Positions 8,139-16,681 of a DNA stretch of 44,056 bases are shown here, piece after piece. The notes beneath the pieces are model-generated. The model worked only from the letters and a program-made list of their open reading frames with translations. It searched no databases and was not told the origin of the DNA. This DNA comes from Coriobacteriales bacterium (lineage in GTDB: Bacteria > Actinomycetota > Coriobacteriia > Coriobacteriales > UBA8131), in NCBI GenBank assembly GCA_031264075.1, contig JAISEO010000051.1, positions 1 to 44,056 of the forward strand. Reading direction: 5' to 3'. A program made the position numbers and the translations under genes. The first letter of the stretch is position 1. Each line of letters opens with the position of its first letter.

Positions 8139-9041
8139 CTACATTCTGACAGTTTGAATCCAGCGAACTCCCTGGTGGTTTTCTATTATCTTTGCCGCTG
8201 AGCTTTGTGAGAACGTGCTTATGTAGGCATGGTGTATTGTGAGCACGAGATCTTGGAACTCGTCGTCGTCCTCCAGCTTGCCCACCTTCAGACCCATAGC
8301 AATTGCCTCGTCAATTGAGAAGTGCCTGTTGTGCATCGCCGAAGCGCTGTGATCCGATAGCTTTGCAGCAACTTCTCGCGCTCTTTTGCGCGGATCGCGA
8401 TTGTCAGCGAACATGTTTCTTGCAAGACAATCCCTTACAATTCCCAAGGATGCTTCAATGGCTTTTTGGCAGTCGCCAAGAAACGTTGGATGATACTTTC
8501 CAATTATCTGCGTCCACAATTCAACAGACTCCGGTTCTTCTTTAATTGCCTTTACTGCTTGTTCAAACTCTTCAACCACACCGCTTGCTGGTACTCCGCT
8601 CAGTTGCGGATCGGTTGGGCCAATCGACGATTGCCGCCCCATAACTATTTCCTTGCACGAACAGGCAATCATGGTACCGGCAGACATGGCCAGTTGCGGC
8701 ACAATGGCAACAACATCATTGCCAAAGCAGCTTCTCAGATACTTGATTATCGATTCTGCTGCCGCCAAATCGCCTCCGGGTGTGTGCAGAATCAAGTCAA
8801 GTCCCTTTTTCCTCTTAAGTCCACGCACAGAACCCATGAATCCGTTCATGTCTGCATCAGAGAGGGCAACCGCCGAAACGTTAAAGTCGTCCCTCAGCCA
8901 GCCCGAATAGTACGCGATAACATTCCTGCCGCGCTTCTCCGACAATTTGCTCAGATATTCTCGGCGTATCCCATCAAGCGGTGCCTCTTCTTCATTGCTT
9001 CTTTTTTCGATTTCTTTAGAGACTTCCACCCATGATGGCAT
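8139..9041 (-). CDS. ClpP-fold serine protease, SDH_sah family
   Basis: This 300-residue protein of the serine dehydrogenase proteinase / SppA-like ClpP superfamily has ILHTPGGDLAAAESIIKYLR at 84-102 (oxyanion-hole Gly-Gly), QLAMSAGTMIACSC with the likely nucleophile Ser120, and SSIGPTDPQ at 138-146, all typical of the family. No signal peptide or membrane segment is clear, so it may act in the cytoplasm. It lies 2 bp downstream of a 62-residue gene and is probably co-transcribed with it. Base composition is visibly more AT-rich than its neighbours, which hints at acquisition. Substrates are unknown. Confidence 0.8.
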   Translation of the reverse strand: MPSWVEVSKEIEKRSNEEEAPLDGIRREYLSKLSEKRGRNVIAYYSGWLRDDFNVSAVALSDADMNGFMGSVRGLKRKKGLDLILHTPGGDLAAAESIIKYLRSCFGNDVVAIVPQLAMSAGTMIACSCKEIVMGRQSSIGPTDPQLSGVPASGVVEEFEQAVKAIKEEPESVELWTQIIGKYHPTFLGDCQKAIEASLGIVRDCLARNMFADNRDPRKRAREVAAKLSDHSASAMHNRHFSIDEAIAMGLKVGKLEDDDEFQDLVLTIHHAYISTFSQSSAAKIIENHQGVRWIQTVRM

Positions 9042-9043
9042 AG

Positions 9044-9232
9044 CTAAACCCTTGAGCTGGTTTCAAAGGTGGAGGGCACGTTCTCGTATAGTGAAAACTT
9101 CTTGATGACACCCTGTCTCTTATTCAGATGATTCTGTTTGTCGTCGGTTTGAAATAATTCGAGGTATTGCTCAATCAGTTCATCGGATTTAGAAGAAGGG
9201 TTGCGCTCGGTCTGTTTGGTCGAAGTATACAT
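9044..9232 (-). CDS. small hypothetical protein, 62 aa
   Basis: I do not recognise this protein. It is a polar, charged 62-residue sequence (many K, E, Q, N, S) with a short predicted helix around DELIEQYLELFQ and no membrane segment or cysteine. The gene is supported by an excellent ribosome site, GAAGGAGG, four bases before the ATG, and by its position: its stop lies 2 bp before the ClpP-fold protease start. A partner, adaptor or antidote role for the protease is possible but purely contextual. Confidence 0.65.
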   Translation of the reverse strand: MYTSTKQTERNPSSKSDELIEQYLELFQTDDKQNHLNKRQGVIKKFSLYENVPSTFETSSRV

Positions 9233-9322
9233 GATGCCTCCTTCAAAAGAGTGTTGTGTTCCTGCTCATGTTTGTAGAGTATACACGTTTTTTCTGAACC
9301 GTGTGGAGAACTCTATGTTCAA

Positions 9323-10096
9323 TCAGGGTCTGACAAGATGGTAAACGCGATAACCCTCGTTAGCATCGTAGGCTGTGCTGGTTTCATTTTGGATTTTGGC
9401 GTAAAACTGTTGCATGGTCGTGCAGCCCGTGACCTCTTTCATCTTGTAGGTGACGATGATCACAGGATCTCCGTTGTTCGCTCCCAAAAGCAGAGAGTAC
9501 AGGAACCCGTCGGCGTTAAAAATCGTAGTTCCCGCTGAGTTCGAACCAACCAGATTAATATTCCAGTTTCCAGCTCCGCTGGATACGAAAGGTGTGCCTG
9601 TCAAATCAGCGATTTGGTTCATGAAAAAAGAAACATCGTTGTAAACATACGATCCCATGTAATTGATAGGATAAAACCTCTTGTCCGCCTTAAGGAACTG
9701 ATTGCTGGGATGAAGACCCATTGTAAGAAAATCAGCATTGCTGGGAGAATTCGTGACAAGCAACTCATTGATCGCCCCTTCCTCCGTATACATTTCGCTG
9801 ACGACTGAACGCGCCGCTACGGCAAGGTCACGGGCTCTGGCGATGTGCTGTTGATCCTCCGACTTGGCAATGTAGCCCGTAAGCGCCGGCACTGCTATGG
9901 CCGCGAGTATGCCCAGTATTACGATAACGACGATGAGTTCTACGAGAGTGAAACCGCGCTGTGCGCAGCGGGACAAGGGGGACGGGGCTGGTGTCCCACG
10001 GTGGGATACGAGTGGAACGGCAGGATGAGAGGGAACGGTGGGACACCAGCCCCGTCCCCCTTGTCCCGCTGCATCCTCGCCAAAATACAAAAACAC
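9323..10096 (-). CDS. type IV prepilin B (poly-G-controlled start)
   Basis: This second prepilin has QRG then FTLVEL and the same hydrophobic helix as prepilin A, nearly identical in DNA there, but an unrelated globular domain. The mature length is about 209 residues. The frame as written can start only at GTG 10096, equivalent to GTG 6478 of prepilin A, with a poor ribosome site. The ATG at 10244 with GAGAGG six bases upstream reaches the pilin frame only if the 15-G tract at 10198-10212 loses one G, giving a 97-residue leader. The leader is 36 residues longer than in prepilin A around the signal because of a 108-bp palindromic insertion at 9965-10072. Its pilus role is unassigned. Confidence 0.8.
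   Translation of the reverse strand: MFLYFGEDAAGQGGRGWCPTVPSHPAVPLVSHRGTPAPSPLSRCAQRGFTLVELIVVIVILGILAAIAVPALTGYIAKSEDQQHIARARDLAVAARSVVSEMYTEEGAINELLVTNSPSNADFLTMGLHPSNQFLKADKRFYPINYMGSYVYNDVSFFMNQIADLTGTPFVSSGAGNWNINLVGSNSAGTTIFNADGFLYSLLLGANNGDPVIIVTYKMKEVTGCTTMQQFYAKIQNETSTAYDANEGYRVYHLVRP
9965..10072. repeat. 108-bp palindromic element inserted in prepilin B
   Basis: Two perfect 35-bp inverted arms (9965-9999 and 10038-10072) flank a 38-bp loop. The arms are rich in G-runs on one strand (ACAAGGGGGACGGGG). Relative to prepilin A, exactly 108 bp (36 codons) is added between GEDA and AQRG, keeping the frame. GCA on both sides may be a 3-bp target duplication. Confidence 0.85.
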
Positions 10097-10128
10097 CGCC
10101 GTCTCGCGACGTGCGGCATCCTCTTTGT
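10088..10128 (-). repeat. 41-bp leader repeat, copy B
   Basis: It differs at one position from 6470-6510 and encodes the same DAARRETAVFL leader segment, upstream of the palindromic insertion. Confidence 0.9.
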
Positions 10129-10190
10129 AGCGGTGCGTGTTTCTTTTTCGCGTACCCTCGGAGTGGTGAGCAGGGCGGCCTTGTACTTGG

Positions 10191-10244
10191 CTATAAGCCC
10201 CCCCCCCCCCCCGATTTTGGGGTCTGTAGCTTTAGCTTGAACAT
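10191..10244 (-). other. poly-G leader ORF of prepilin B (OFF frame at 15 G)
   Basis: An ATG at 10244-10242 follows GAGAGG. It encodes MFKLKLQTPKSGGGGGL and then TAG at 10193-10191. With 14 G the frame reads AYSQVQGRPAHHSEG and continues without a stop to the prepilin FTLVEL; the 34 codons between the tract and GTG 10096 were checked. Confidence 0.6.
10198..10212 (-). repeat. 15-nt poly-G tract (poly-C on + strand)
   Basis: Fifteen C on the plus strand. The flanks ACAGACCCCAAAATC upstream and CT downstream match the prepilin A tract. Confidence 0.9.
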
Positions 10245-10331
10245 CTCATTCCTCTCTTTCTTGTACCGTGTAGCTTCCTTATGTATCCTGCAACGTGCCT
10301 CCGCTGTGGCAGCGCACGCTGAACGTGCAGA

Positions 10332-10337
10332 ATTATA
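10332..10337 (-). promoter_or_regulatory. candidate -10 for prepilin B
   Basis: A perfect minus-strand TATAAT lies about 88 bp before the ATG at 10244. The -35 is weak. The untranslated leader would be about 80 nt. Confidence 0.4.
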
Positions 10338-10418
10338 CTCTATTTCTGCGTGGCGCGGGAAACTTCATTGTGATGCAATCGATCCATGGTGGATGAGGAC
10401 AACAGAAAAACAAAGAAC

Positions 10419-11024
10419 TTACAGCTCTACCCTGCTCTCTATGGCCCGGCCGAGGGTTACCTCGTCGGCAAACTCCAGGTCTCCGCCTACCGGGAGGCCA
10501 CTTGCCAGGCGCGTACACCGGATGCCCAGGGGCTTTATGAGGCGGGCCAGATAGACGGCCGTGGTCTCGCCCTCTACGTTGGGATTGGTGGCCAGCACCA
10601 CCTCTTCCACGCCATTGTCTGCCAGGCGCTCCAGCAGTTCGCGCACATGCAGGTCGTCGGGACCGATGCCGTCGAGGGGAGAGATGGCTCCGCCCAGCAC
10701 GTGGTAGACGCCGTTGAATTCGTTGGTGCGCTCTATGGCCACCACGTCGCGCGGCTCGCTCACCACACAGATCTGGGTAGCGAGGCGCTGGCCTCTGTCG
10801 GCTGCGCTGCACAGCGGGCAGAGCGCATCCTCCGCATAGTTGAAGCAGCGCTCGCAGAAATGCACACTCAGAGAGACCTCAACGAGGGCTTCGGCCAGGC
10901 GCTGGGTGTCTGCCGGCTCGTTGTTGAGCAGCCAGTACATGATGCGCTGGGCGCTCTTGGGGCCAATGCCCGGAAGACGCTCCAGCTCGCTCAGAAGCCT
11001 TTGGATGGATGCAGCCTGTGCCAT
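10419..11024 (-). CDS. recR: recombination mediator RecR
   Basis: This 201-residue RecR works with RecF/RecO in RecA loading at gaps. The N-terminal helix-hairpin-helix (LPGIGPKSAQRIMYWLL) is followed by the four-cysteine zinc finger (CERCFNYAEDALCPLC), the Toprim domain (ICVVSEPRDVVAIE, LGGAISPLDGIGPDDL) and the C-terminal Walker-like stretch (TRLASGLPVGGDLEFADEVTLGRAIE). It is the last gene of a dnaX-ybaB-recR cluster, a widely conserved order. Length is normal. Confidence 0.97.
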   Translation of the reverse strand: MAQAASIQRLLSELERLPGIGPKSAQRIMYWLLNNEPADTQRLAEALVEVSLSVHFCERCFNYAEDALCPLCSAADRGQRLATQICVVSEPRDVVAIERTNEFNGVYHVLGGAISPLDGIGPDDLHVRELLERLADNGVEEVVLATNPNVEGETTAVYLARLIKPLGIRCTRLASGLPVGGDLEFADEVTLGRAIESRVEL

Positions 11025-11054
11025 GCGCGTATGCCCTGTAGAATGGCCGTGGGT

Positions 11055-11369
11055 TTAGAACCCGGGGAGGTTGAAGCCTCCGGTGGCCGCGTCCATACGC
11101 ATCTGGGCCAATTCGCTCACCCTGCCCAGCGCCTCGTTGACTGCGGAGAGCACCAGATCCTCGAGCATTTCAACATCGTCCGGGTCTAGAGCATCGGGGC
11201 TGATGTTCAGCTGTTTGATGCGCCCGTCACCTGAGGCCACGGCCTTGACCGCGCCACCGCCCGCCGATCCCTCAGCCTCAAGGAGCACGACCTCCTCCTG
11301 TGCTCTCGTAACCTCCTCCTGCATCCTGCGGGCTTCCTTCATCATCTTCTGCATGTTCATCTGGGCCAT
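11055..11369 (-). CDS. ybaB: YbaB/EbfC nucleoid-associated protein
   Basis: This 104-residue protein has the YbaB/EbfC pattern: MNMQKMMKEARRMQEEV at the N-terminus, then VEAEGSAGGGAVKAVASGDGRI-like beta strands and INPD/LEDLVLSAVNEAL. YbaB forms DNA-binding dimers associated with the nucleoid. It lies between dnaX (35 bp upstream) and recR (30 bp downstream), matching the conserved operon. Confidence 0.95.
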   Translation of the reverse strand: MAQMNMQKMMKEARRMQEEVTRAQEEVVLLEAEGSAGGGAVKAVASGDGRIKQLNISPDALDPDDVEMLEDLVLSAVNEALGRVSELAQMRMDAATGGFNLPGF

Positions 11370-11404
11370 GATTATCCTTTCCGGTTGTTTGGGGCGGGCT
11401 CTGG

Positions 11405-13225
11405 TTACTGTTCTTCAACGTGATCTTCAAACTGTAGGGGACTACCCATGCTGGTGCTGAGAATACTGTCCAGCTCTTCTTTGCTCGGCTCGCCTCTCCC
11501 GGTGGGCTGGGGCTGGGGTACGGGGAAGGGCACGGGCGGTGGCTCGAATGGTGCCGGCTCTGGCTCCGTCTCTGGTTCTGGGGGAGCCGACGCCGCCGGC
11601 TGAGCAGCAACAGAGACCGCAAGGTTCATCGGCCTGCCAAATATCGTATCCACCGCTTTGCTGAGCAGCGTCCTGTTGGCATCGGTGCTCAGAGATTGCT
11701 TTGAGGTGCCAGCTCCCGCCGGCAGCTCTATGGTAAGGCGCGTGCCGTCGCTGCTCAGCAGCGGTGCCGCGCCACCGAGGTTGGCGGCAAGGCTGCGCTT
11801 TTCCTGCTTGACGGCATCGACGACGCTGTTCCACTGGCGCCACAATTTCTGGCCCTCGTCCTCGCAAGCGGCATCGGAAGGCGCCCCATCCGTCCCGGGC
11901 GAGACAGAGCCGGGGTCCTCCGGGGGTTCGTCAAACACCGGCCCCGACTCCTCCGCGCCTGCCGTTCTCTCCGTCGTGGCCGGCGCGCCCACGCTCCCAG
12001 CCGGCGCGCCCGGCATTGCGGGGAGAGCTGCGGCTTCCCTCGGCGTTGTGCCAGCACCGCCCGCTGCAAGCCGCGCCTCCAGCTGCGCAAGCCGCGCCGC
12101 CAGAGCCTCCAGGCTCAGCTCGCTTTCCGGGCGCACGATACGCGTGAGTGCTATCTCCAGGGCCAGGCGCGCATTGGCCGCGTTCCTCAGCTCCGCCGAA
12201 AGCGAGCCTATCTGTGTGAGCATCCAGGCCAGACGATCCGGCGAGCTGAATCGAAGCGCCTGTTCGCGCAGTCTCGGCAGGGAGGAGGCATCTATCTCCA
12301 GCGCGCTTGCAAGCTGTTCGTCCGTGCCCTGCGACACGCGCACCGCATAGAGATTGCGCAGGTGGGCGGCGAGGTCGTTTACCAGGATGGCGATGTCCGA
12401 GCCGCTCTGCACGTATCCGGCAACCCAGCTGAACGCGGCGGCGGCGTCTCCCTCGGCAAGCCTGTCACAGAGCACGAGAATCTGCTGCGCGTCCACTATG
12501 CCGAGCAGACTCTCCGCCGCTGCGTAGCTTATGGTTCCACCGCTGAACACCGCGGCCTGCTCCAGCGAACGGATGGCGTCCCGCATGCCGCCGCGCGAAC
12601 GCAGGGCAATGAGTTCGAGGGCCGCCGGCTCAGCGTCAAAGCCCTCCCTCTCGCAGATATACCTGAGGCGGCCAACGATATCGCTCGCAGCCAGCGGCTT
12701 GAAGTCGAAGCGCTGACAGCGCGCCTGTACCGTGTCCGGCACCTTGTGCACGTCGGTGGTGCAGAGCACAAATACCACGTGGGAGGGCGGCTCCTCCAGC
12801 GTCTTGAGCAGCGCGTTAAAGGCTGCCGTAGAGAGCATGTGCACCTCGTCGATGATGTATATCTTGTGGCTGCCGTGCGTCGGCGCAAAGCTCACGCGGC
12901 CGATGATTTCTTCCCGTACATTGTCTACTCCCGTGCGCGACGCGGCATCGAGCTCATACACATCGGGATGGATACCCTCAGAAATCTCGCGGCACTGCTC
13001 GCAGCTGCCATCGGGCGTGGCGGTGGGTGCCTTGTTGCAGAGCAGGGCCTTGGCGAGGATGCGCGCCGTGGTGGTCTTGCCGGTGCCGCGCGGCCCACAG
13101 AACAGATACGCGTGACTGACCTTGTTTTTCTCCACGGCGTTGATGAGGGTTTTTTCCACATGGTCCTGCCCCACGACATCCTTGAAGGTCTGGGGCCGGT
13201 ATTTGTTATAGAGAGAAAGTGCCAC
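11405..13225 (-). CDS. dnaX: DNA polymerase III gamma/tau subunit
   Basis: This 606-residue clamp-loader subunit opens with YNKYRPQTFKDVVGQDHVEKTL. It then has Walker A GPRGTGKTTTARILAKALLC, a zinc module with cysteines (CNKAP...CEQC), the DEVHML Walker B, LLKTLEEPPSHVVFVL and the sensor region ARCQRFDFKPL. The C-terminal third is Ala/Pro/Glu-rich and low in complexity, as usual for tau linkers. No obvious A-rich slippery heptamer for a gamma frameshift was seen. It is the first gene of the dnaX-ybaB-recR cluster. Confidence 0.96.
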   Translation of the reverse strand: MALSLYNKYRPQTFKDVVGQDHVEKTLINAVEKNKVSHAYLFCGPRGTGKTTTARILAKALLCNKAPTATPDGSCEQCREISEGIHPDVYELDAASRTGVDNVREEIIGRVSFAPTHGSHKIYIIDEVHMLSTAAFNALLKTLEEPPSHVVFVLCTTDVHKVPDTVQARCQRFDFKPLAASDIVGRLRYICEREGFDAEPAALELIALRSRGGMRDAIRSLEQAAVFSGGTISYAAAESLLGIVDAQQILVLCDRLAEGDAAAAFSWVAGYVQSGSDIAILVNDLAAHLRNLYAVRVSQGTDEQLASALEIDASSLPRLREQALRFSSPDRLAWMLTQIGSLSAELRNAANARLALEIALTRIVRPESELSLEALAARLAQLEARLAAGGAGTTPREAAALPAMPGAPAGSVGAPATTERTAGAEESGPVFDEPPEDPGSVSPGTDGAPSDAACEDEGQKLWRQWNSVVDAVKQEKRSLAANLGGAAPLLSSDGTRLTIELPAGAGTSKQSLSTDANRTLLSKAVDTIFGRPMNLAVSVAAQPAASAPPEPETEPEPAPFEPPPVPFPVPQPQPTGRGEPSKEELDSILSTSMGSPLQFEDHVEEQ

Positions 13226-13349
13226 GGGTGCATGCTCCTTAGTGGGTAGAGGCGGCCTGGCAGGCGGCAGGCTTACGATTTCTTCATTTGCTATATACTA
13301 ACAAATCAAGGCAGCGTATGATTTGACAGGAGCGAGGTAAATCTTCGAC

Positions 13350-13997
13350 ATGATAGAAGTAAGCATTTTTACCGTTGTGCTTGCCCATCCGGCAGCCCCC
13401 TCAGTAGTTGTCCTTGCGAAGAAGGGGCCGGTGTGCCACGCCACAGAAGCGCCGGGTATTTCGGGCGGGGCCGGTGCCGCGGAAGCGTCCGCGGATGTGT
13501 CCGCTGCTGTCGGCGCCGCCGGTGTTGCTGAGAGGCCACTGAGCAGTGCGCCTGCCAGCGGGCCGGATACGGCAGATCCGCAACTGCTTCCCATATGGAT
13601 TGGGCATAACGAGGCCGAGGCCATCATGCTCCTCCTTGAGAACCGGCCTCACGTGAGGCCCCTGACCTACGATCTGCTGGCCAGTGTCATTGGCACCCTG
13701 GGCTCCCGGGTGGAGCATGTCGTTATCGACCGGATACTGGACGCAACCTTCTTTGCCACTGTCTGCCTAGACCGGGATGGCCGCATGATACACATCGATG
13801 CGCGCCCCTCAGACTCCATTGCACTGGCCATCCGTACCGGTGCCCGTATCTTCGTGGACGAGGATGTCATGAACGCCGCGGCGCGCCAGTTCAGGATCAA
13901 GGTCTCTGACGGAGGCGAGCTGCTCTATGGCTCCACCGAGGAGATGGAGCGCTTTCATGCCTTTATCGAATCCGTCTCTCCGGAGGACTTCATATAG
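13350..13997 (+). CDS. bifunctional nuclease (BFN/DUF151) family protein
   Basis: The 215-residue protein has the DUF151 core: [34 protein letters not shown], then [27 protein letters not shown], and [26 protein letters not shown]. The family is named for RNase/DNase activity reported for plant BFN1, while bacterial roles are largely unknown. An Ala/Gly-rich insert (about residues 30-70) separates the first strand from the core and is unusual. The 3' end overlaps the gyrA 3' end by 8 bp (convergent). TTTGACAGGAG precedes the ATG. Confidence 0.85.
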   Translation: MIEVSIFTVVLAHPAAPSVVVLAKKGPVCHATEAPGISGGAGAAEASADVSAAVGAAGVAERPLSSAPASGPDTADPQLLPIWIGHNEAEAIMLLLENRPHVRPLTYDLLASVIGTLGSRVEHVVIDRILDATFFATVCLDRDGRMIHIDARPSDSIALAIRTGARIFVDEDVMNAAARQFRIKVSDGGELLYGSTEEMERFHAFIESVSPEDFI

Positions 13998-16671
13998 CGC
14001 TCGGTGGTGGTGGGGCAGCGTCGTCCTCGGCTTCAGCATACGCAGTCTCGGCGTCCTCGGCTTGAGTATCACCATCCTCGGCGTCATCAGCCGCAAAGCT
14101 CGCAATCTCACCGTCCTCCGCTACGAAGCCCTCGGCTGCAAAGCCGCTCTCGGCACGCTCGGCGCCCTCCTCATCGTCCGTATCCTCGCCGGCGTCTGCG
14201 TCCTCATCCCTGCCGGTCTTGCGTGAGGTGGCAATGCGGGCCACGGCGGTAACGCGGTCATGCTCGCCTACGTTCATGACGCGCACGCCCTGCGTTGCAC
14301 GCCCCTGGAGCGAGATGTCGGTGGACTTGACACGGATCATGACGCCTTCAAGGCTGATTATCATGAGCTCCTGACCCGGCATGATTATCCTCATGGCAAC
14401 GAGCGGGCCCTTCTTGGCGGTCATCTGAATGGTGTACACGCCCTGTCCGCCCCGATGGTGCAGCGGATAATCCTCTACCGGCGTGCGCTTGCCATAGCCC
14501 TTCTCGGTAATGACAAAGAGTTCCGAGCCGGTGCGGGCAACCTCCATGCCGATGACTCTGGCGCCCTCGGGCGTGGCCATGCCCTTGACCCCCATGGTAT
14601 CGCGGCCCATGGGCCGGGCCTCACTCTCGTCCCAGCAGATTGCCTTGCCGTTGGAGGCCGCCATGAGTACACGCTCGCCCTCCTTGACCCGGCGGACGGC
14701 AATGAGCAGGTCGTCCTCTCGGAGATTGATGGCGATGAGGCCGTCGCGGCGCGAGTTCCGGTACGCGCTCATGGCCGTCTTCTTCGTCATGCCGCCGCTG
14801 GTGGCAAAGAGCAGATATTCGTTTTCCGGAAACTCCTTGGTGGCGATGATGGCAGCTATTTTCTCGTCCTGTTCAAAGGGGAGGAGGTTGACGATGGCCG
14901 TGCCGCGCGCGTGGCGGCTGCCCACCGGCAGCTCATGCACCTTGAGACGATAGACCTTGCCGCGCGTGGAGAAAAACAGCATGTAGTCGTGCGTGGAGGC
15001 CACGAAGAGATGCTCCACGAAGTCCTCGCTCTTGAGGTTGACGCCCTGGAGCCCCTTGCCGCCACGCTTCTGTTGACGATAGGTGGCAACCGGCAGGCGT
15101 TTGACATAGCCCGAGGACGTCACCGTTACCACCATGTCCTCCTCGGCAATGAGGTCCTCCACCTCGAGATCCTTGGCGTCGTTGGTCAGTTCGGTGCGCC
15201 GTTTGTTAGAAAGACGCTTCTTTATCTCCAGCAGCTCCTCCTTGAGCACGTCGTGCTGCATCTGGCGGCTGGCAAGCAGTTTCTTGAAATAGTCGATGCG
15301 CTCGCAGAGCTCGGCCAGCTCGGCGGCGGTCTTGTCGTATTCCAGGCCGGTGAGACGTCTCAGGCGCATCTCGAGAATGGCATCGGTCTGCGCCTGCGTG
15401 AGACCAAACCGCTCCATCAGGCGCGTGCGGGCCTCGTTATCGTCCTTTGAACTCCTGATTATCTGGATGACCTCGTCGATATTGTCAAGCGCAATCAAGA
15501 GTCCTTCGAGGATATGGGCACGGTCTTCGGCCTTCTTAAGGTCAAACCGTGTGCGGCGCACCAGCACCTCTTCCTGATGCGCAATATAGTGATGCAGCAT
15601 CTCCATGAGACTGAGTTGCTTGGGGGTGCTGTCCACGAGCGCGAGCATGTTGACGCCAAAGGTGGTCTGCATGGGGGTAAGCTTGTAGAGCTTGTTCAGC
15701 AGCACCTGGGGGTTTGCGCCGCTCTTGAGTTCTATGAGAAAACGGATGCCGTTGCGGTCGCTCTCGTCGCGGCAGACGCTTATCTCGGTGATCTTTTTGT
15801 CGCGCATGAGCTCGTTGATTTTCTCTTCGAGCTTGGCGCGGTTGACCATATACGGAAACTCGTAGATGATGATGCGCTCGCGGCCTGAGCTGGTCTTTTC
15901 AAGGCGCTCCTTGGTGCGCAGGGTCAGCGAGCCGCGGCCCGTCTCGTAGGCCTCGCGGATGCCGTTTTTGCCCATAATCAGGGCCCCCGTGGGAAAGTCC
16001 GGTCCCGGCAGTACCCGCATGACATCGTCCAGCGTAGCATGCTCGTTGTCGAGGAGGAGGCTCACGGCGTCTATGACCTCGCCCAGGTTATGCTGGGGGA
16101 TATTCGTGGCCATGCCCACGGCGATACCGGAAGAGCCGTTAACAAGCAGATTGGGAAACCGCGAGGGCAACACACTGGGTTCCTGCAGCGACTCGTCATA
16201 GTTGGGCTGCCAGTCCACGGTGTCTTTGTCGAGGTCGCGGAGCAGGTCCATGGCGGCCTTGTCGAGACGAGCCTCGGTGTAGCGCATGGCCGCTGCCCGC
16301 TCGCCGTCCACCGAGCCAAAGTTGCCATGCCCGTCAACGAGCGGCACACGCAGCGAAAAATCCTGCGCCAGGCGCACCATCGTGTCATAGACCGCCACGT
16401 CGCCGTGGGGATGATATTTACCGATAACCTCTCCCACGGTCCAGGCACTCTTTTTGTGAGGCTTGTTGGGCGTAATGCCGCTCTCGTGCATGGCGTAGAG
16501 TATGCGCCGGTGCACGGGCTTGAGGCCGTCGCGTACGTCGGGCAGGGCCCGAGCAACGATGACGCTCATGGCGTATTCGATGAAGCTCTGGCGCATCTCC
16601 ATGGCCATCTCGGCCGGTTTGATGGTTGACCCGCTGAGGTCCAGTTCCTGTGTTTTGGGTGTGTCTGTCAC
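13990..16671 (-). CDS. gyrA: DNA gyrase subunit A
   Basis: The 893-residue GyrA has catalytic Tyr131 in [10 protein letters not shown] and a GyrA-box (QKRGGKG) in the C-terminal beta-pinwheel, which distinguishes it from ParC. The quinolone region reads [15 protein letters not shown]: the position of E. coli Ser83 is Val92 here, while the Asp87 equivalent (Asp96) is kept. The last about 75 residues form an acidic tail of DED/EDA/AED repeats ending APPPPSAI, longer than usual. The start is GTG 16671 with GGGGAG upstream. It lies 10 bp after gyrB in one operon. Confidence 0.98.
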   Translation of the reverse strand: MTDTPKTQELDLSGSTIKPAEMAMEMRQSFIEYAMSVIVARALPDVRDGLKPVHRRILYAMHESGITPNKPHKKSAWTVGEVIGKYHPHGDVAVYDTMVRLAQDFSLRVPLVDGHGNFGSVDGERAAAMRYTEARLDKAAMDLLRDLDKDTVDWQPNYDESLQEPSVLPSRFPNLLVNGSSGIAVGMATNIPQHNLGEVIDAVSLLLDNEHATLDDVMRVLPGPDFPTGALIMGKNGIREAYETGRGSLTLRTKERLEKTSSGRERIIIYEFPYMVNRAKLEEKINELMRDKKITEISVCRDESDRNGIRFLIELKSGANPQVLLNKLYKLTPMQTTFGVNMLALVDSTPKQLSLMEMLHHYIAHQEEVLVRRTRFDLKKAEDRAHILEGLLIALDNIDEVIQIIRSSKDDNEARTRLMERFGLTQAQTDAILEMRLRRLTGLEYDKTAAELAELCERIDYFKKLLASRQMQHDVLKEELLEIKKRLSNKRRTELTNDAKDLEVEDLIAEEDMVVTVTSSGYVKRLPVATYRQQKRGGKGLQGVNLKSEDFVEHLFVASTHDYMLFFSTRGKVYRLKVHELPVGSRHARGTAIVNLLPFEQDEKIAAIIATKEFPENEYLLFATSGGMTKKTAMSAYRNSRRDGLIAINLREDDLLIAVRRVKEGERVLMAASNGKAICWDESEARPMGRDTMGVKGMATPEGARVIGMEVARTGSELFVITEKGYGKRTPVEDYPLHHRGGQGVYTIQMTAKKGPLVAMRIIMPGQELMIISLEGVMIRVKSTDISLQGRATQGVRVMNVGEHDRVTAVARIATSRKTGRDEDADAGEDTDDEEGAERAESGFAAEGFVAEDGEIASFAADDAEDGDTQAEDAETAYAEAEDDAAPPPPSAI

Positions 16672-16681
16672 GGCTGCTCCC

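Noticed and set aside
11405-13225. Programmed frameshift in dnaX giving gamma
   Set aside because: No A-rich slippery heptamer followed by a stem was seen. The full tau frame is open.
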